Part shown: piece by piece, positions 54,420 to 64,000 of the stretch
How the letters are laid out: every line of letters begins with the position of its first letter
Numbering within the stretch: position 1 is the first letter of the stretch
Origin: Trichomonas vaginalis G3
Taxonomy: Eukaryota; Parabasalia; Trichomonadida; Trichomonadidae
Reading direction: 5' to 3'
NCBI RefSeq assembly: GCF_026262505.1
Contig: NC_067203.1
Coordinates: 11,594,001 to 11,658,000 of the forward strand
Length of the DNA stretch: 64,000 nt
Position numbers and translations under genes: made by a program
The notes under the pieces: model-generated
Database searches by the model: none
What the model was told of the DNA's origin: nothing
Seen by the model: the letters and a program-made list of their open reading frames with translations, nothing else

Positions 54420-55060
54420 TCATCTACACCTATTGTTTGAAGTTGTTCAAAATACTCTGTTATTTTTTCTTTCAGTAGCGGCAATTTCTTGATGTAAGAA
54501 TTTGTACAACCTTTTCATATCATAGTGTGTTTTGAGTAGTCTAGTATCTTGAACAATTTGTTTTTAATCGTTCATCGGTGTCATTGAAATCGGTAAAGTT
54601 TTCGCGGAATAGGAACCAATTTCTGTCAGATTTGTAAATCTTAGCAAGTCGTAAAAGCTTTGTTGTTTTCTCTGACTAAATGCAACATAACCATATTCTT
54701 TATCTTTTTCATTTTCCATCTCTTCAGTATTAATCATATACTTATAGTTCTTTCCTTCTTTGGTACCGAACGGTGATTTTTTTCTGAATTTTGTCTTTTT
54801 GCATTCAATGACTTATCCTTTTGCGTCTTGACAAGTTTCTTTCCATCTCTTCACGTTCTTGTCTATGAATTTCATCTACATCATGAAAAACATAACAGCG
54901 TACGAGCGAAGCCCACTGCAACAAGCTTTCAAAGAAGTCTATGAACTAATATCCTTTCAAATATTTGGCAAATTATTTACGATTTCGTACGGACTGTTCC
55001 TCGGTTTCCGGGAACGCAAACATATGATGTAAATTGCTTCTAAATGTTTTGCTGCTGGTT
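54420..55060 (-). pseudogene. Minus-strand coding-like region, family unknown, broken
   Basis: Translation shows good coding character on the minus strand (for example GYVAFSQRKQQSFYDLL and LLKEKITEYFEQLQTIGVDE), rich in Lys and aromatic residues. I do not recognise the family. It faces the ATPase region tail to tail. Confidence 0.3.
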
Positions 55061-55069
55061 ATTCAATAC

Positions 55070-55780
55070 AATGAATATGCTTGCTTGTAGAACGAAGACT
55101 AGTCAAAAAATCTTTGCATTTGGACATATGTCTTTGACTCGAACGCAATGAGACGTAACTGTTGTTTATATTGTATTGTACTGCTATTCTTCATTTATAG
55201 CTTGTTTTCATGACGATAGCAGTTGTTGTTTCTCTGATGTTGACTATCTTCTTTAACATACAATAATAAAAAATAAATAAAAATAAACTAACTTTATTTT
55301 TTCTGACTTCACAAAAGACCAAAAATAAACGCTTAAATGATGTTTTTCAGCAACTTCGTCAAGGAAGTCTGTAAATATACCATGCATAACGAGGTGAAGC
55401 CAAATTGCTATTGAACTAACTAGAATTATGAATATATACCTTTTAGATGTGATGTTATTTTGTCTGTCTTGTACATCTTGTTAAGTTCTACATGTCGAAC
55501 TCACTGAGATGTTCTTTGTGTGCTATTTAAATTCAAAACAGTACTTGGTTTCTTATTATCTGGTGTAGCACATCTGTCAAAATACTTGCAATTTGGTACA
55601 TGTATCCTTGACCGAACGAATGAGACGGAGTTGTTTGTTAAATCTGAACCACTCATTTCTTTCATTTATTAGCTTCATGGACTATAACGTTGTTGTGTTC
55701 TCTGATGTGAATTCTGTTCTTACATACAAAAAAAAAAATATATTATAAAAAACTAACTTTATTTTTCCTATCTTAAGAAA
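55070..55780 (-). repeat. Two diverged copies of a gene-start segment
   Basis: Bases about 55080-55310 and 55560-55775 share an ordered series of blocks: a histidine/arginine-coding stretch around GAATGAGACG, a CTTCATTTAT block, a GTTGTTTCTCTGATGT block, an A-run and an AACTAACTTTATTTT end. They look like the start regions and spacers of two related minus-strand genes, duplicated in tandem. Confidence 0.5.
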
Positions 55781-55899
55781 ATTCCACTGTTTTCGAAACG
55801 AATCCCTTTCTCTTCGGTTTTGCGAGGGAAGCATCTTAGGCATTTTACTCATTGAAAATTTGGTTGCTGAATTCAATAAAATAATGTGTTTAGTGAAGA

Positions 55900-57412
55900 G
55901 TGAGTTTCACCTCTTTTTTCACTCTTATTTCACGCTCATGAATTCACTGATTTCATCGTAATGTTTTGTCAAAATCTTCTTCGTAATGGAGCGTAATGAC
56001 CAACAATATTTTTAGGTGAAGAGGTGAGGATTTCATCTTTTTTCACCCTCAGTTATTTTATAAGCTTTTCACATGGTAAACGTTATTTTTTAATTTTTGA
56101 AAACTCAACGGTTGACACAAGCCCTAAAATTATTTGACTCAGAATTTTGTTTGCTGATTTCATAAAAAATAATTTTAGGTGAAGAGGTGAGATTTTCCAC
56201 TCTTTTCACCTCTTTTTTCACATGTTATTTATAAGCGTTTTTACATGAATTGTATGATGTACTATTTTGAATCCTACCAAAATTTTTTTTTTTCGGTAGG
56301 GCTTCTATTTTTCTGTCGTAATCGAATGTTTTACGATACCGAAAGTTTCTTTATATTTTATTGACGTCAGATAGAAGGAAAATCTTCTATGTTGGATAGT
56401 TTTTGTCAGAAATGTTAACATGTCTTTTTATTTCTCTGGATTCTCTACTTCTTCTTTAAGTCGGATAGTCTTCTCATTCTTTCTATTCTTTGACGGAGTA
56501 AAGTAGTTATATTCCTCATTGTGCTTTACATTTTGAACATTTGGGTTCATTTTGCTTGTAATTGATATACTGCTAGTATGACTAAGGCGGTCAATGGTTT
56601 TCTTTAAATCTTGATAAGCAGTTGTTTTATTTGTTCGTTCCATATTTTAATCTTTTTCTTTATCTCTTATCTTCCCATACACATTTTGCACTATGAAACA
56701 AAGTGTCGTAGTCTTAAATCCCCAGATTTATATATGTCAGAGATGTTCTTATATACATATACGCAAGTCTTTGTCATGGACTTTGTGGTTGCAAATGAAA
56801 ACCAAGGATTCATAATTACCTTTGTTATGATTCTTTATTCTACCGAGTCAGTTCTTTGACTTCATTTCGTCGAATTCGGTAGTTATTTTGTTGTTGGATT
56901 TTCAGGCAATTTGGGTAGATTGATCAATAATGTCCTGCATTTCATAAAGATAATGTTCATTTGTTTCATCTTCGCACTTACAAGTCTAATTACTGTTAAA
57001 ACTTCTTGCTTTATTTCTGGATTTTGGGTTCGAAAGTATATGAAGAAGAATGAAGGTTTTTCATCTCTACCAAATAGATGTTGGATCGAATAACGAGTTT
57101 GGTGTGTAGTTGTTTGAACTGTTGTGTGCGATTGTTGAAATCATATTTTTATACAAAATAAAAAAATATTTTTTTAAAAAAACCAACTTTATTTTTATTC
57201 GGGAAAATCATGAGGTGAAAAAACAGGTGAAAAAAGAGTGAAATCTAACCTCTTCAACCTAGAACATTATTTTGTCTGCATTACGCTATTACGATTGAAG
57301 TTTCGACAATACATTTACGTTATGGTTTTGACAAACATTTACGAAGAATTCATGAAAATTTCATGAGGTGAAAAAAGAGGTGAAAAAGGTGAAATCTACC
57401 TCTTCACCTAAC
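55900..57412. repeat. Dispersed GGTGAA / TTCACC palindromic motifs, five copies
   Basis: Units of about 45-55 bp lie near 55905, 56012, 56176, 57212 and 57362. Each combines AGGTGAAGAGGTGA with CACCTCTTTTTTCACC in opposite directions, making short inverted repeats. Two face one way and others the reverse. They sit in spacers between short frames. Repeated arms like these could be recombination, replication or promoter sites of the element. Confidence 0.6.
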
Positions 57413-57739
57413 TTATTTTTACTGATTAGCAAACAATTGACGAGTCAGGATATATGTGCTGAATTCAATTCATAACACCCTTTGTTAAGCTCATAAATGT
57501 TTGTTTTGAGGTCGAGCCATTTGGCTCCACGTATTCTTTCACCAAAACTCAGGAAATTCCTGCATGGAATTTTGTATAAAAAGCAACCCGGTTATTCCGC
57601 GGGTGGTATATTCTTCACAAATACATTTCGTTTAGTTAACGGAATGCATAGTCATTGACAAAAATATACGAAGAAGTCTGACAAACATATACGAAGAAGT
57701 CTTGAAACATTTACGATTGTAAATCATGGAAATTCAAGA

Positions 57740-58085
57740 GTTTTGGGTGGTTGGTACTTGAAGCAGTACAAGTATTGTTTGAAACATACAAATATGTGTT
57801 TGAAACATACAAATATTGGTCTTGAAAACAGTACAGTATTGTTCTGAAGCGAGTAACAGTATTGTCTGAACATACAAATATTGTTCTGAACAGTACAATA
57901 TTGTTATGAAACAGTACAATATTTTTTGAGCAGTACAAGTATTGTCTTGGAAACATGAAAATTTTTCTCACAAATGAGAGCTTTTCGGGAAATTTGTTCT
58001 AAACAGTACCAAATACGTTCTGAAGCAGTACAAGTTATGTCTTGAAACCAGTACAAATTTTGTTCTGAACAGTACATATCGTTTT
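57740..58085. repeat. Minisatellite of about 21 bp, GAAACAGTACAATATTGTTCT type
   Basis: About fourteen imperfect units built from (A)CAGTACAA(G)TATTGTTCTGAA are found, with an ACATACAAATATTG variant in some. Many units contain the near-palindrome TACAATATTGT. The short reading frames through it are by-products. A 40-bp interruption lies near 57960-58000. Confidence 0.7.
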
Positions 58086-58157
58086 TTCTTCACTAGGTTA
58101 ACAAGTAAACCTAATATGTACATGAATTTCACTGCATAAAAAAAGGAAAAAACCTTT

Positions 58158-58227
58158 GCGCGAATCGGATTTGAACCGAGTCTTCGACGCCTTTAACGAG
58201 GTTAGCCATACACGAGCTATTGAGCCC
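58158..58227 (-). tRNA. tRNA-like sequence with A- and B-box motifs and a T6 terminator
   Basis: On the minus strand the B-box-like GGTTCAAATCC forms a T arm with four or five pairs (TCGG with CCGA). TAGC-loop-GCTA gives a D arm carrying an A-box-like start (TAGCTC). The presumed 3' end TTCGCGCA is followed within a few bases by TTTTTT, a Pol III terminator. The acceptor ends do not pair well (GGGCTCA against TTCGCGC) and the anticodon stem is poor, so the anticodon is not assigned. It may be a degenerate tRNA or a tRNA-like RNA of the element. Confidence 0.4.
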
Positions 58228-60760
58228 TTACATATTCACAAAAATAATTGTTTTCATGAGTTTCTACATGTTAGAAAAATGTTATTTTTCTATATCTCAC
58301 ATTCAATATTTTTCGAGCACTTTTCCGTAGTTAATAGAAGACAATTCGAAAAAATCTAGTACAATGTATAATATGTGCACACGTTTGTTGTGAACAGACT
58401 GAAAGTAGAAACTGTTACTAGGTGGTTCGGGATGAAATTTCTTCATCTGTATTTTACATACCGCGTTTGGAAACATATAGTCTAACGGTTTATGTTATCT
58501 GTACTTTTGTCTTTTGTTTTTACTGACAGCATTTAATATATATGTAAAAATTATGTTTTAAAATGGTATGCCATATAGCTTCTTGATTTGTTAGAAGATA
58601 TTCGAAGCCATTGTCATTCTGTATTCTCTAGGCGTTTACATGAGATAAGCCTCCTTAGTAAAACATTGTAAATTTTCTATAGTTACGCCGGTAGATAAGT
58701 AGAAAGAGTCTTGTTCTTCCTTATAGTGTAAAACTCAACGTATCTTAGCATAGTCTCTAAATTTCAATTGTTTCTCTTCTAGTTCGGACAATTCGAAACT
58801 ATAGTCTTAAATTGCCTCTGTTTTATTGTTTTCAGCCGAGTGACCCAGCGTAAGTTTTCAAGTCTATATCGGTTCTTATTATTGGTTATTGGTCTACAAA
58901 GGAGATTGTTAGGTTCGTATTAAAATGAGTTTGCATTGAACAATTGTTTAAAATGTTTTTTCCAGCTATCTTATCCTAGCATATCCGTTATTTGGCTCCA
59001 TTCGCTTAAACTCTTTTGTCTTTTTGTTTCTGACTTCAAATGACTCACAACCGGTGAAGTCATATTTCTCATTAACAAACATGATTGTCTGACGTCTTTT
59101 CCCACAATCAGCGGACTTTCAATAAAATAAAAAATGTTTTTTCTTTACTTTACTATAACACCCGCTGCAAAGTTTGTAGCCAACACATACCAGCTAATGA
59201 AGGTTGGATGTTTTTAGTAGTTTCCAAAACTAAACTTTGGTTTTGGTTTATCTTCAGTTTTTTGGCTCACCTTCTTCTACTCGGGCTTTCGTCACTTTTT
59301 GGTTCCTTGACTTTACTCACTTGAAGTTGGTTGTGTCGTCGTATCTTCGTAATATCATATGCCATTGTTTTTGTTTTCCTTTCAATTTTTGTAGTTTGTT
59401 GTAAAGTTTGGAATATTTCGACCTTTAAGTCAATGAGAATGTTCTATAATGAACTGTTCGTCGGTAAATATACTTTTCATCTGCTGTCTCTTTTCCTTCA
59501 GACTTCAATATTTTATTTGTGAGAGTCTGTTTCTTTTTTGACGGATATAGCCGTCCATTTCTATGAAAGTGACTTTATGTTAGGGTTGTTATTTCCAGAC
59601 CTGGCACTTTCTATTATTGAATTTTTCTCTTCATCTGTAATTCTTTGACAGTTTTGACAATGGTTCTGACTTTTTGTTTGTGGTGTCAAATCTACCGTTT
59701 AAACTTCTTCGGTCATTTCATCTCAGTAAAAATTTTGTTTTGGTTGTTTTCACTGGTGTTGTTGTTTTTTTAAGTCGGTCTAAAACTTCTGAGGTATAGG
59801 AGAGTCACTTGACACACGGTTGTGTAATGCTGGAAGCTCGACAAATCCATCTTGAACCCATTTGTCTCATGCTGTTTTTCATTTAATTCTCGTCAAAAAA
59901 ACTTTCTACATTCCCCAAGTTCTGAGGTGGTTGGCGGTTGGTTATTGTTTTACCCACTGTTTGTGCATGGTTAATCCCTGTTAAAGAGAATCTTTCACCT
60001 TGGTCACATATAGTGTCCTGCTTTATATAGTATATTTGCTTGTTATAATAGTTTCCGCTTGTTCTTCTAACATTGTCCATCCCATCCTTGAACTGTTCTC
60101 CTCTTGTTTCAGGATTTGGATAAATTTGCTGCATCTCGTGCTAATCCCACCTTTCTGTACAGTTTTGTATAAATAGGTTGTGCTTTTCTTTAATATACCT
60201 AATGTACTCAAAATCTTTCCTTCCAACTCAAATACACCTTGGCTATTGTTCCCACTGCGGCAAAAATCTGGATGCAACTCCTACTAATGCGCCAAAAAAC
60301 CCATTTATAGGATTAAAATGACGATCCAACCAAGGACCCCTATGTTTCTTAAAGCGACAAAGAAAGCAATCATGGTAAAAAACTTTTAGTTCAACACCAA
60401 AATGCTTGTGTTCTGGATATCTTGGAAACAATTCCGAGTATAGAGAGAAGACCACCCATACTGGCTAATATTTGTCGGCTCAAAACACAAGAGCGTCGAA
60501 GCCATACCCTATTACTAGTCCAAAAATATTTTAGATGTGAAAACTGCTTTGACAATATTTGTTGACAAATACAATCCAACAAACTACAATATGACTGTGA
60601 AAGTTCTTTCAATCAGATGATATTAAAAACTATCTGCGTTCAAAAAATGATTAAAACCATATTTCATTGTCGACACAAAACCATTTGCTTTGGTGATCAT
60701 TGACAGTCTGTATAAAATCTTAAGGACTTAACCAACCACAAGTGTGTGCAGGTAGATGAA
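58228..60760. other. Mixed short frames of the second element, mostly minus-strand, no family recognised
   Basis: Minus-strand pieces around 59.88-60.6 kb have coding character, with Pro/Gln-rich stretches (TNRQPPQNLGNVESFFDEN) and a hydrophobic Gly-rich segment (NGFFGALVGVASRFLPQWEQ) that could be a membrane-active or capsid-associated helix. The 58.3-59.8 kb part has no recognisable gene. All frames are short. Confidence 0.35.
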
Positions 60761-61096
60761 ATGTCATATGACGACCAATATAGACACTTCATCCATGGCA
60801 AGATGAGACAAGTTTTAAAAATATTTACAATAGCCGTAACAAAAAGTTTGGGAACCCACATCCCCGAAGAAATGAAACAACCTGACTTAGAGAAGAGATA
60901 TTATTTATTAAAATATTTAGTCAAAGAGACAAACAGAAAGAATGCCAGCTTAAACTTAAGAAAGGTGACAAGTAAAATAGAAATACCTAAACGCGACCCA
61001 TATGAAATACTATTGACTATGACAACAATGGAATCGACAGGTACTCACATTCGTGTTCGTAAAAATAGAAGAAAGTATACAAGAGTAATATTATGA
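60761..61096 (+). CDS. Hypothetical protein of the second element, 111 aa
   Basis: An open frame starting MSYDDQYRHFIHGKMRQVLK, with a helical centre (EKRYYLLKYLVKETNRKN) and a very basic end (HIRVRKNRRKYTRVIL). A basic tail after a helical body would suit a nucleic-acid-binding or core protein. I start it at the ATG at 60761 rather than the upstream GTG. No family is recognised. Confidence 0.4.
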   Translation: MSYDDQYRHFIHGKMRQVLKIFTIAVTKSLGTHIPEEMKQPDLEKRYYLLKYLVKETNRKNASLNLRKVTSKIEIPKRDPYEILLTMTTMESTGTHIRVRKNRRKYTRVIL

Positions 61097-61900
61097 AGTT
61101 TTTTAGCAAACATGGAAAAGTACAGCTGCAAGCAGAAGACTAAAACTACTATTGTCAGACCTCGTTTTCAAACTTGTCAAAGTTCAGGTTGTATACTTTC
61201 AAAGACAGCTCCTAACAAATATAAAGACAACTCCTGACGAATATGCTAAAGAAGTTGAAAATGACGCTAAGCAATTCTTACCATGCGTAAACTGTTATGT
61301 AAGGTGGCATGTAGTCTTTACCTTGTCCGTTTTTGCGTATTACCCTTGAAACGATGTGTATGCTTCCTTCCTCTGAGTGTCACTCCTAACAATTTATAGC
61401 AACTTAACGTTCGTTCTTTAACAATCGTATCCTTTACCTTTGTCATTCTGACCAATCCCAATATCTATGCCTATGCCAACCTGCTTTGAGATGTATTAAA
61501 TCATGTAGTGACTGTGTGCAGGTAGGTTTTCACCTGAAATCGTTCTTTACTTCCACCTTGTTCCTTTGAAGAGTTTGCACAAATACAAAACCTGTCGACT
61601 ATGTTGTTTCCCATGCACACACAAACATTACTTGAGGACCTCTGCTTCATTGCATGTAAATAGAACTACTGGGTTCATTAAATCACATATGAGATATTAT
61701 AGGATTGTCTTTTTGAACTTAAATATAGTGCACTATTTTGGTTTTTCTGGTTGTGTCAGATATTTTTTATAATAATCTTTAGTGTTTTCAGGGTGGGTAA
61801 AGTCTTGAATATAGATTTATTTCTTACTGATCTTCATAATAGTATACTATTCTCGGTTTTCTTTGCATTATTATGCTTTTATATCTATAAATCTAAATTA
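61097..61900. other. No recognised gene in the second element
   Basis: Short frames on both strands and no motif. Coding character is weak. Confidence 0.3.
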
Positions 61901-62911
61901 TAATTGCTTTTTTCATTACATGTGGTGTTCTAACGTCATCTCCATAGTTAATATAGTATGGTGCTGGAGCTGGTGGTACAATGTCATATCTGTCCAGTTT
62001 CAACTAAACTCTTAAATATTTCTTTTGTTCGTCTCCATTATAAGTTTTAAGTAGCATTGTTGTTTAATGGGACTTTAACTTGTGTACATTCGTCTCTTTT
62101 TTACAGTTAATACTTTTCATTTGTTATTTTCGGATGATTTATACCGTGATACCATTTCTAAGGACTGTACCAAAGCATCTTAAAATTATTGTTTTCTTCA
62201 TTGAAGAAAAGTCACCACAATAGTTCAATATTTTTGTCCTAGCAACTTTGTTATTTTTCATTGACATATTTATTTATTGCTTATTTTCAAGGCTAACTTT
62301 AAGTATGTTATTTGAAATGTATGTGTATGTCCAACGTACTTTTCTTTTTAAGTTATCTTTCTTTGTTAAGTTTGTATTAATTTTATTTTTTGTCTCATAA
62401 TTGGTTGTCTTGTGGGTCCAACGTTCACTTTTCCTGTTTAAGGTTTTGTAAGTTTGTTTATTTGCAATGGTATTGTGCTATGAGTCTTTTAGAATATTCG
62501 TTTTAGCTCTTGTCATTAATTGACATTTTATTGTCAAAAATATGTTTTGTCTGCTAGTTCAGGATGAAGTATTTCTTTTGTTGCATAAGCTTTGTTCAGC
62601 TCTTTCTTTTCTTTTATTGCATCGTCTACATATTCTTTGTCAGCTTTTTGCCAACATCTGCTTTCAAAGAAGTTCATTTATAGGTTCTCGTTTAAAGTTC
62701 CTTTTGTTGGATTTATACAAACAGTATGGTTCTTATTGTCTTGAAACAGAAACTCATCTGTCATTGGGTTTAATGTCAGTTTAATTTCCTTCTTTCAATG
62801 ACTCAGATATCTTAGAATAGTTTGAAAAGTTTGTTGTGTTCTTATTTAGAGCTTGTATAATGAGTTTGTCGGTTGTGTTGTATTTCTCTCATGGAAGCAA
62901 TATCTTTCGAC
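61900..62911 (-). pseudogene. Fibre- or tail-like protein region of the second element, broken
   Basis: The minus-strand start MSKDIASMREIQ lies at 62911. Further on is a segment of the ADKEYVDDAIKEKKELNKAY type. Repeats of the form KxADKxYVDDAI are common in phage tail fibres and in surface fibres of related eukaryotic elements, where they form trimeric stems. The rest is Asn/Lys/Thr-rich. The region is divided among several frames. The adjacent plus-strand frame at 62932 is divergent from it. Confidence 0.4.
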
Positions 62912-62931
62912 ATTTTTATTCTAGATAAAAT

Positions 62932-63706
62932 ATGCTTCCAATAGAAAAGAAAATTCAGAGTTGCTAACAACTAAACCATTAGATGAACTTTTTACGAATG
63001 TCGGTCAAAAGTTTGAGACAGAGACCGTAAAGCATGAAGGCTATCGTTTTGACTACCCATTAAGATGGCTAAGAGACCCATCTGTCACAAAAGCTATTGG
63101 CTTTCGTAGAATGAAGTTTGTGTCTGTAGAAGATAAAAGTTTTCCATTTATTGTAAGGTTTCATATAGATTATATATCTGAAGGGAAACGAAAAATGGGA
63201 AGAAATTGAGCTAATACAAGTTGACCTTTCATCTTCTCTACAGACTCGCGTTAAAAAATATAGAAGATAAAATAAATTCATGTTATGCAAAATATGCTGA
63301 TGAATATGCAAATACGAGAGCACACTTTATGTGAGAATTGTATATGACAAACAAAATTCACAAGTTGTCATTTCAAATCTACGAAGACAATCCAAAGAAA
63401 GACGAACAAATATATACAGAATTCACTGCAATGTCATGGTATTATTTGCAAAGAATGTTAAATCAGAAAGTCGAACTTCCTTTAGCAAATATTTACAGTC
63501 GATATGCAAGAGATGAACCATATTTATTTAAAGATGTTTTCGACCCAGCTGCTATTATTGTTCATGCTTCATTTTCTGGCGCCCAAAACTCTTTCTTATG
63601 CTTGGCAAATGACTTTTACGAAAAACCTACAAAGTTATACGAACACCAAGTGGAAGTATTTCAGACTTTCAAGTATGGTTTACTACAGATGGAAGAAAAA
63701 GAATAA
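62932..63706 (+). pseudogene. Plus-strand region of unknown family in the second element
   Basis: Pieces with good coding character: PLDELFTNVGQKFETETVKH, then TKAIGFRRMKFVSVEDKSFP, and a longer frame (63338-63706) with WYYLQRMLNQKVELPLANIY and FDPAAIIVHASFSGAQNSFL. This is a mixed alpha/beta protein with no family recognised. It is divergent from the fibre-like gene, sharing a short spacer with it. Confidence 0.4.
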
Positions 63707-63779
63707 TTCCATTATACATGCGTTTTACTTAGAACTTAGTTTCATATACAACTACTATCGAACGGTAAAAATATAATTT

Positions 63780-64000
63780 TTTAATACGGTTGAGGTGTTG
63801 GATTTGGTTGCCAACTAGACTGTGGTGCAGGTTCAGGCTGTTGTATAACAGGAGCTTGCTCTTCTGGTTCAGGTCTTTAGGTATAATACCAACGAACTGA
63901 CCTACTCTTTTTACCAATATTTTTGACACCGTTCCAAATTCCTCTTCCTACGGTTTTTATTCCATTCCATATACCTCTTCCAACATTTCGAAAGAAGTTT
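63780..64000 (-). pseudogene. Protein with amphipathic GRGIWNG repeats, cut by the window edge
   Basis: The minus-strand translation begins (from the window edge) with NFFRNVGRGIWNGIKTVGRG and continues with further IWNGVKNIGK-type repeats, then a Pro/Gln-rich tail (VIQQPEPAPQSSWQPNPTPQ). Repeated amphipathic G-x-W segments suggest a membrane-disrupting or capsid-lining helix, comparable in plan to adenovirus protein VI; this is an inference from pattern only. Confidence 0.4.

Larger units (their letters stand above)
44030..64000. mobile_element. Second Polinton / virophage-like element, heavily broken, continues past the window
   Basis: At least 20 kb carry virus-like parts on both strands: a small basic frame, coiled-coil structural regions, a double jelly-roll major capsid-type region, an intact 193-aa frame, an SF3 (D5-type) helicase region, an FtsK/A32-type packaging ATPase region, a fibre-like region and an amphipathic repeat region. 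No family B polymerase or integrase was recognised inside the window, although either could lie beyond the right edge. Base composition is less AT-rich than element 1 and the host spacers. Most frames are cut short; I estimate several dozen breaks, so this is an old or poorly preserved copy. The left boundary, near 44 kb or at 42.5 kb, is uncertain. Confidence 0.8.

Noticed and set aside
54420-55060. DNA polymerase or integrase in the second element
   Set aside because: I looked for DxxSLYPS, YxDTDS and integrase aspartate motifs in minus- and plus-strand translations from 54 to 63 kb and saw none. The coding-like pieces stay unassigned.

Overview
The window looks like nuclear DNA of a parabasalid protist (trichomonad; Trichomonas or a close relative). 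The base composition is very AT-rich, the long host genes are uninterrupted, and 5' leaders are very short. Exact matches to the trichomonad initiator TCAYTWW lie 10 and 20 nt before two ankyrin genes, and several stop codons sit inside TAAA, the trichomonad poly(A) signal. There are trichomonad-type ankyrin genes and two Polinton/Maverick-type elements. I cannot name the species.

Layout. 1-7.2 kb: right-hand part of a Polinton with integrase and protein-primed DNA polymerase regions, all on the minus strand, broken. 7.4-8.3 kb: a host acyltransferase. 8.9-9.3 kb: a small element with perfect 45-bp inverted ends. 9.8-14.4 kb and 32.2-37.9 kb: two inverted copies (A and B) of a large non-autonomous element packed with hairpin-forming satellites. 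15.2-31.5 kb: host genes, namely a UBR-type E3 ligase, a Pro/Gln-rich protein, an ankyrin gene split by T-rich inserts, an EF-hand/WD40 protein, an ankyrin protein, a small tail-anchored protein, an ankyrin gene invaded by a 37-bp minisatellite, and a helical-repeat protein. 38.3-42.1 kb: a Myb-like protein and an ER Hsp70-like chaperone. 42.6-44.0 kb: a repeat-containing hypothetical. 44-64 kb: a second, different Polinton/virophage-like element with capsid, SF3 helicase and packaging ATPase regions, heavily broken and running off the right edge.

The most unusual structure is the A/B element. B has 25-bp terminal inverted repeats (24/25 identical) flanked by TA and no recognisable transposase. 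Inside both copies is a large foldback palindrome whose outer arms are tandem arrays of a 122-bp unit. Each unit can fold into a closed three-helix junction. One hairpin occurs in two unrelated sequence versions that both keep the fold, so structure is conserved over sequence. A 124-bp relative with the same kind of fold and 112/113-bp hairpin repeats lie in the same elements.

How the genes work together: the host genes do not form an operon or pathway. They are separate housekeeping or signalling genes (lipid acylation, N-degron ubiquitination, scaffolds, ER folding, transcription) separated by repeat-filled DNA. The elements' genes would serve integration, DNA replication and particle assembly, but both elements look like decayed copies.
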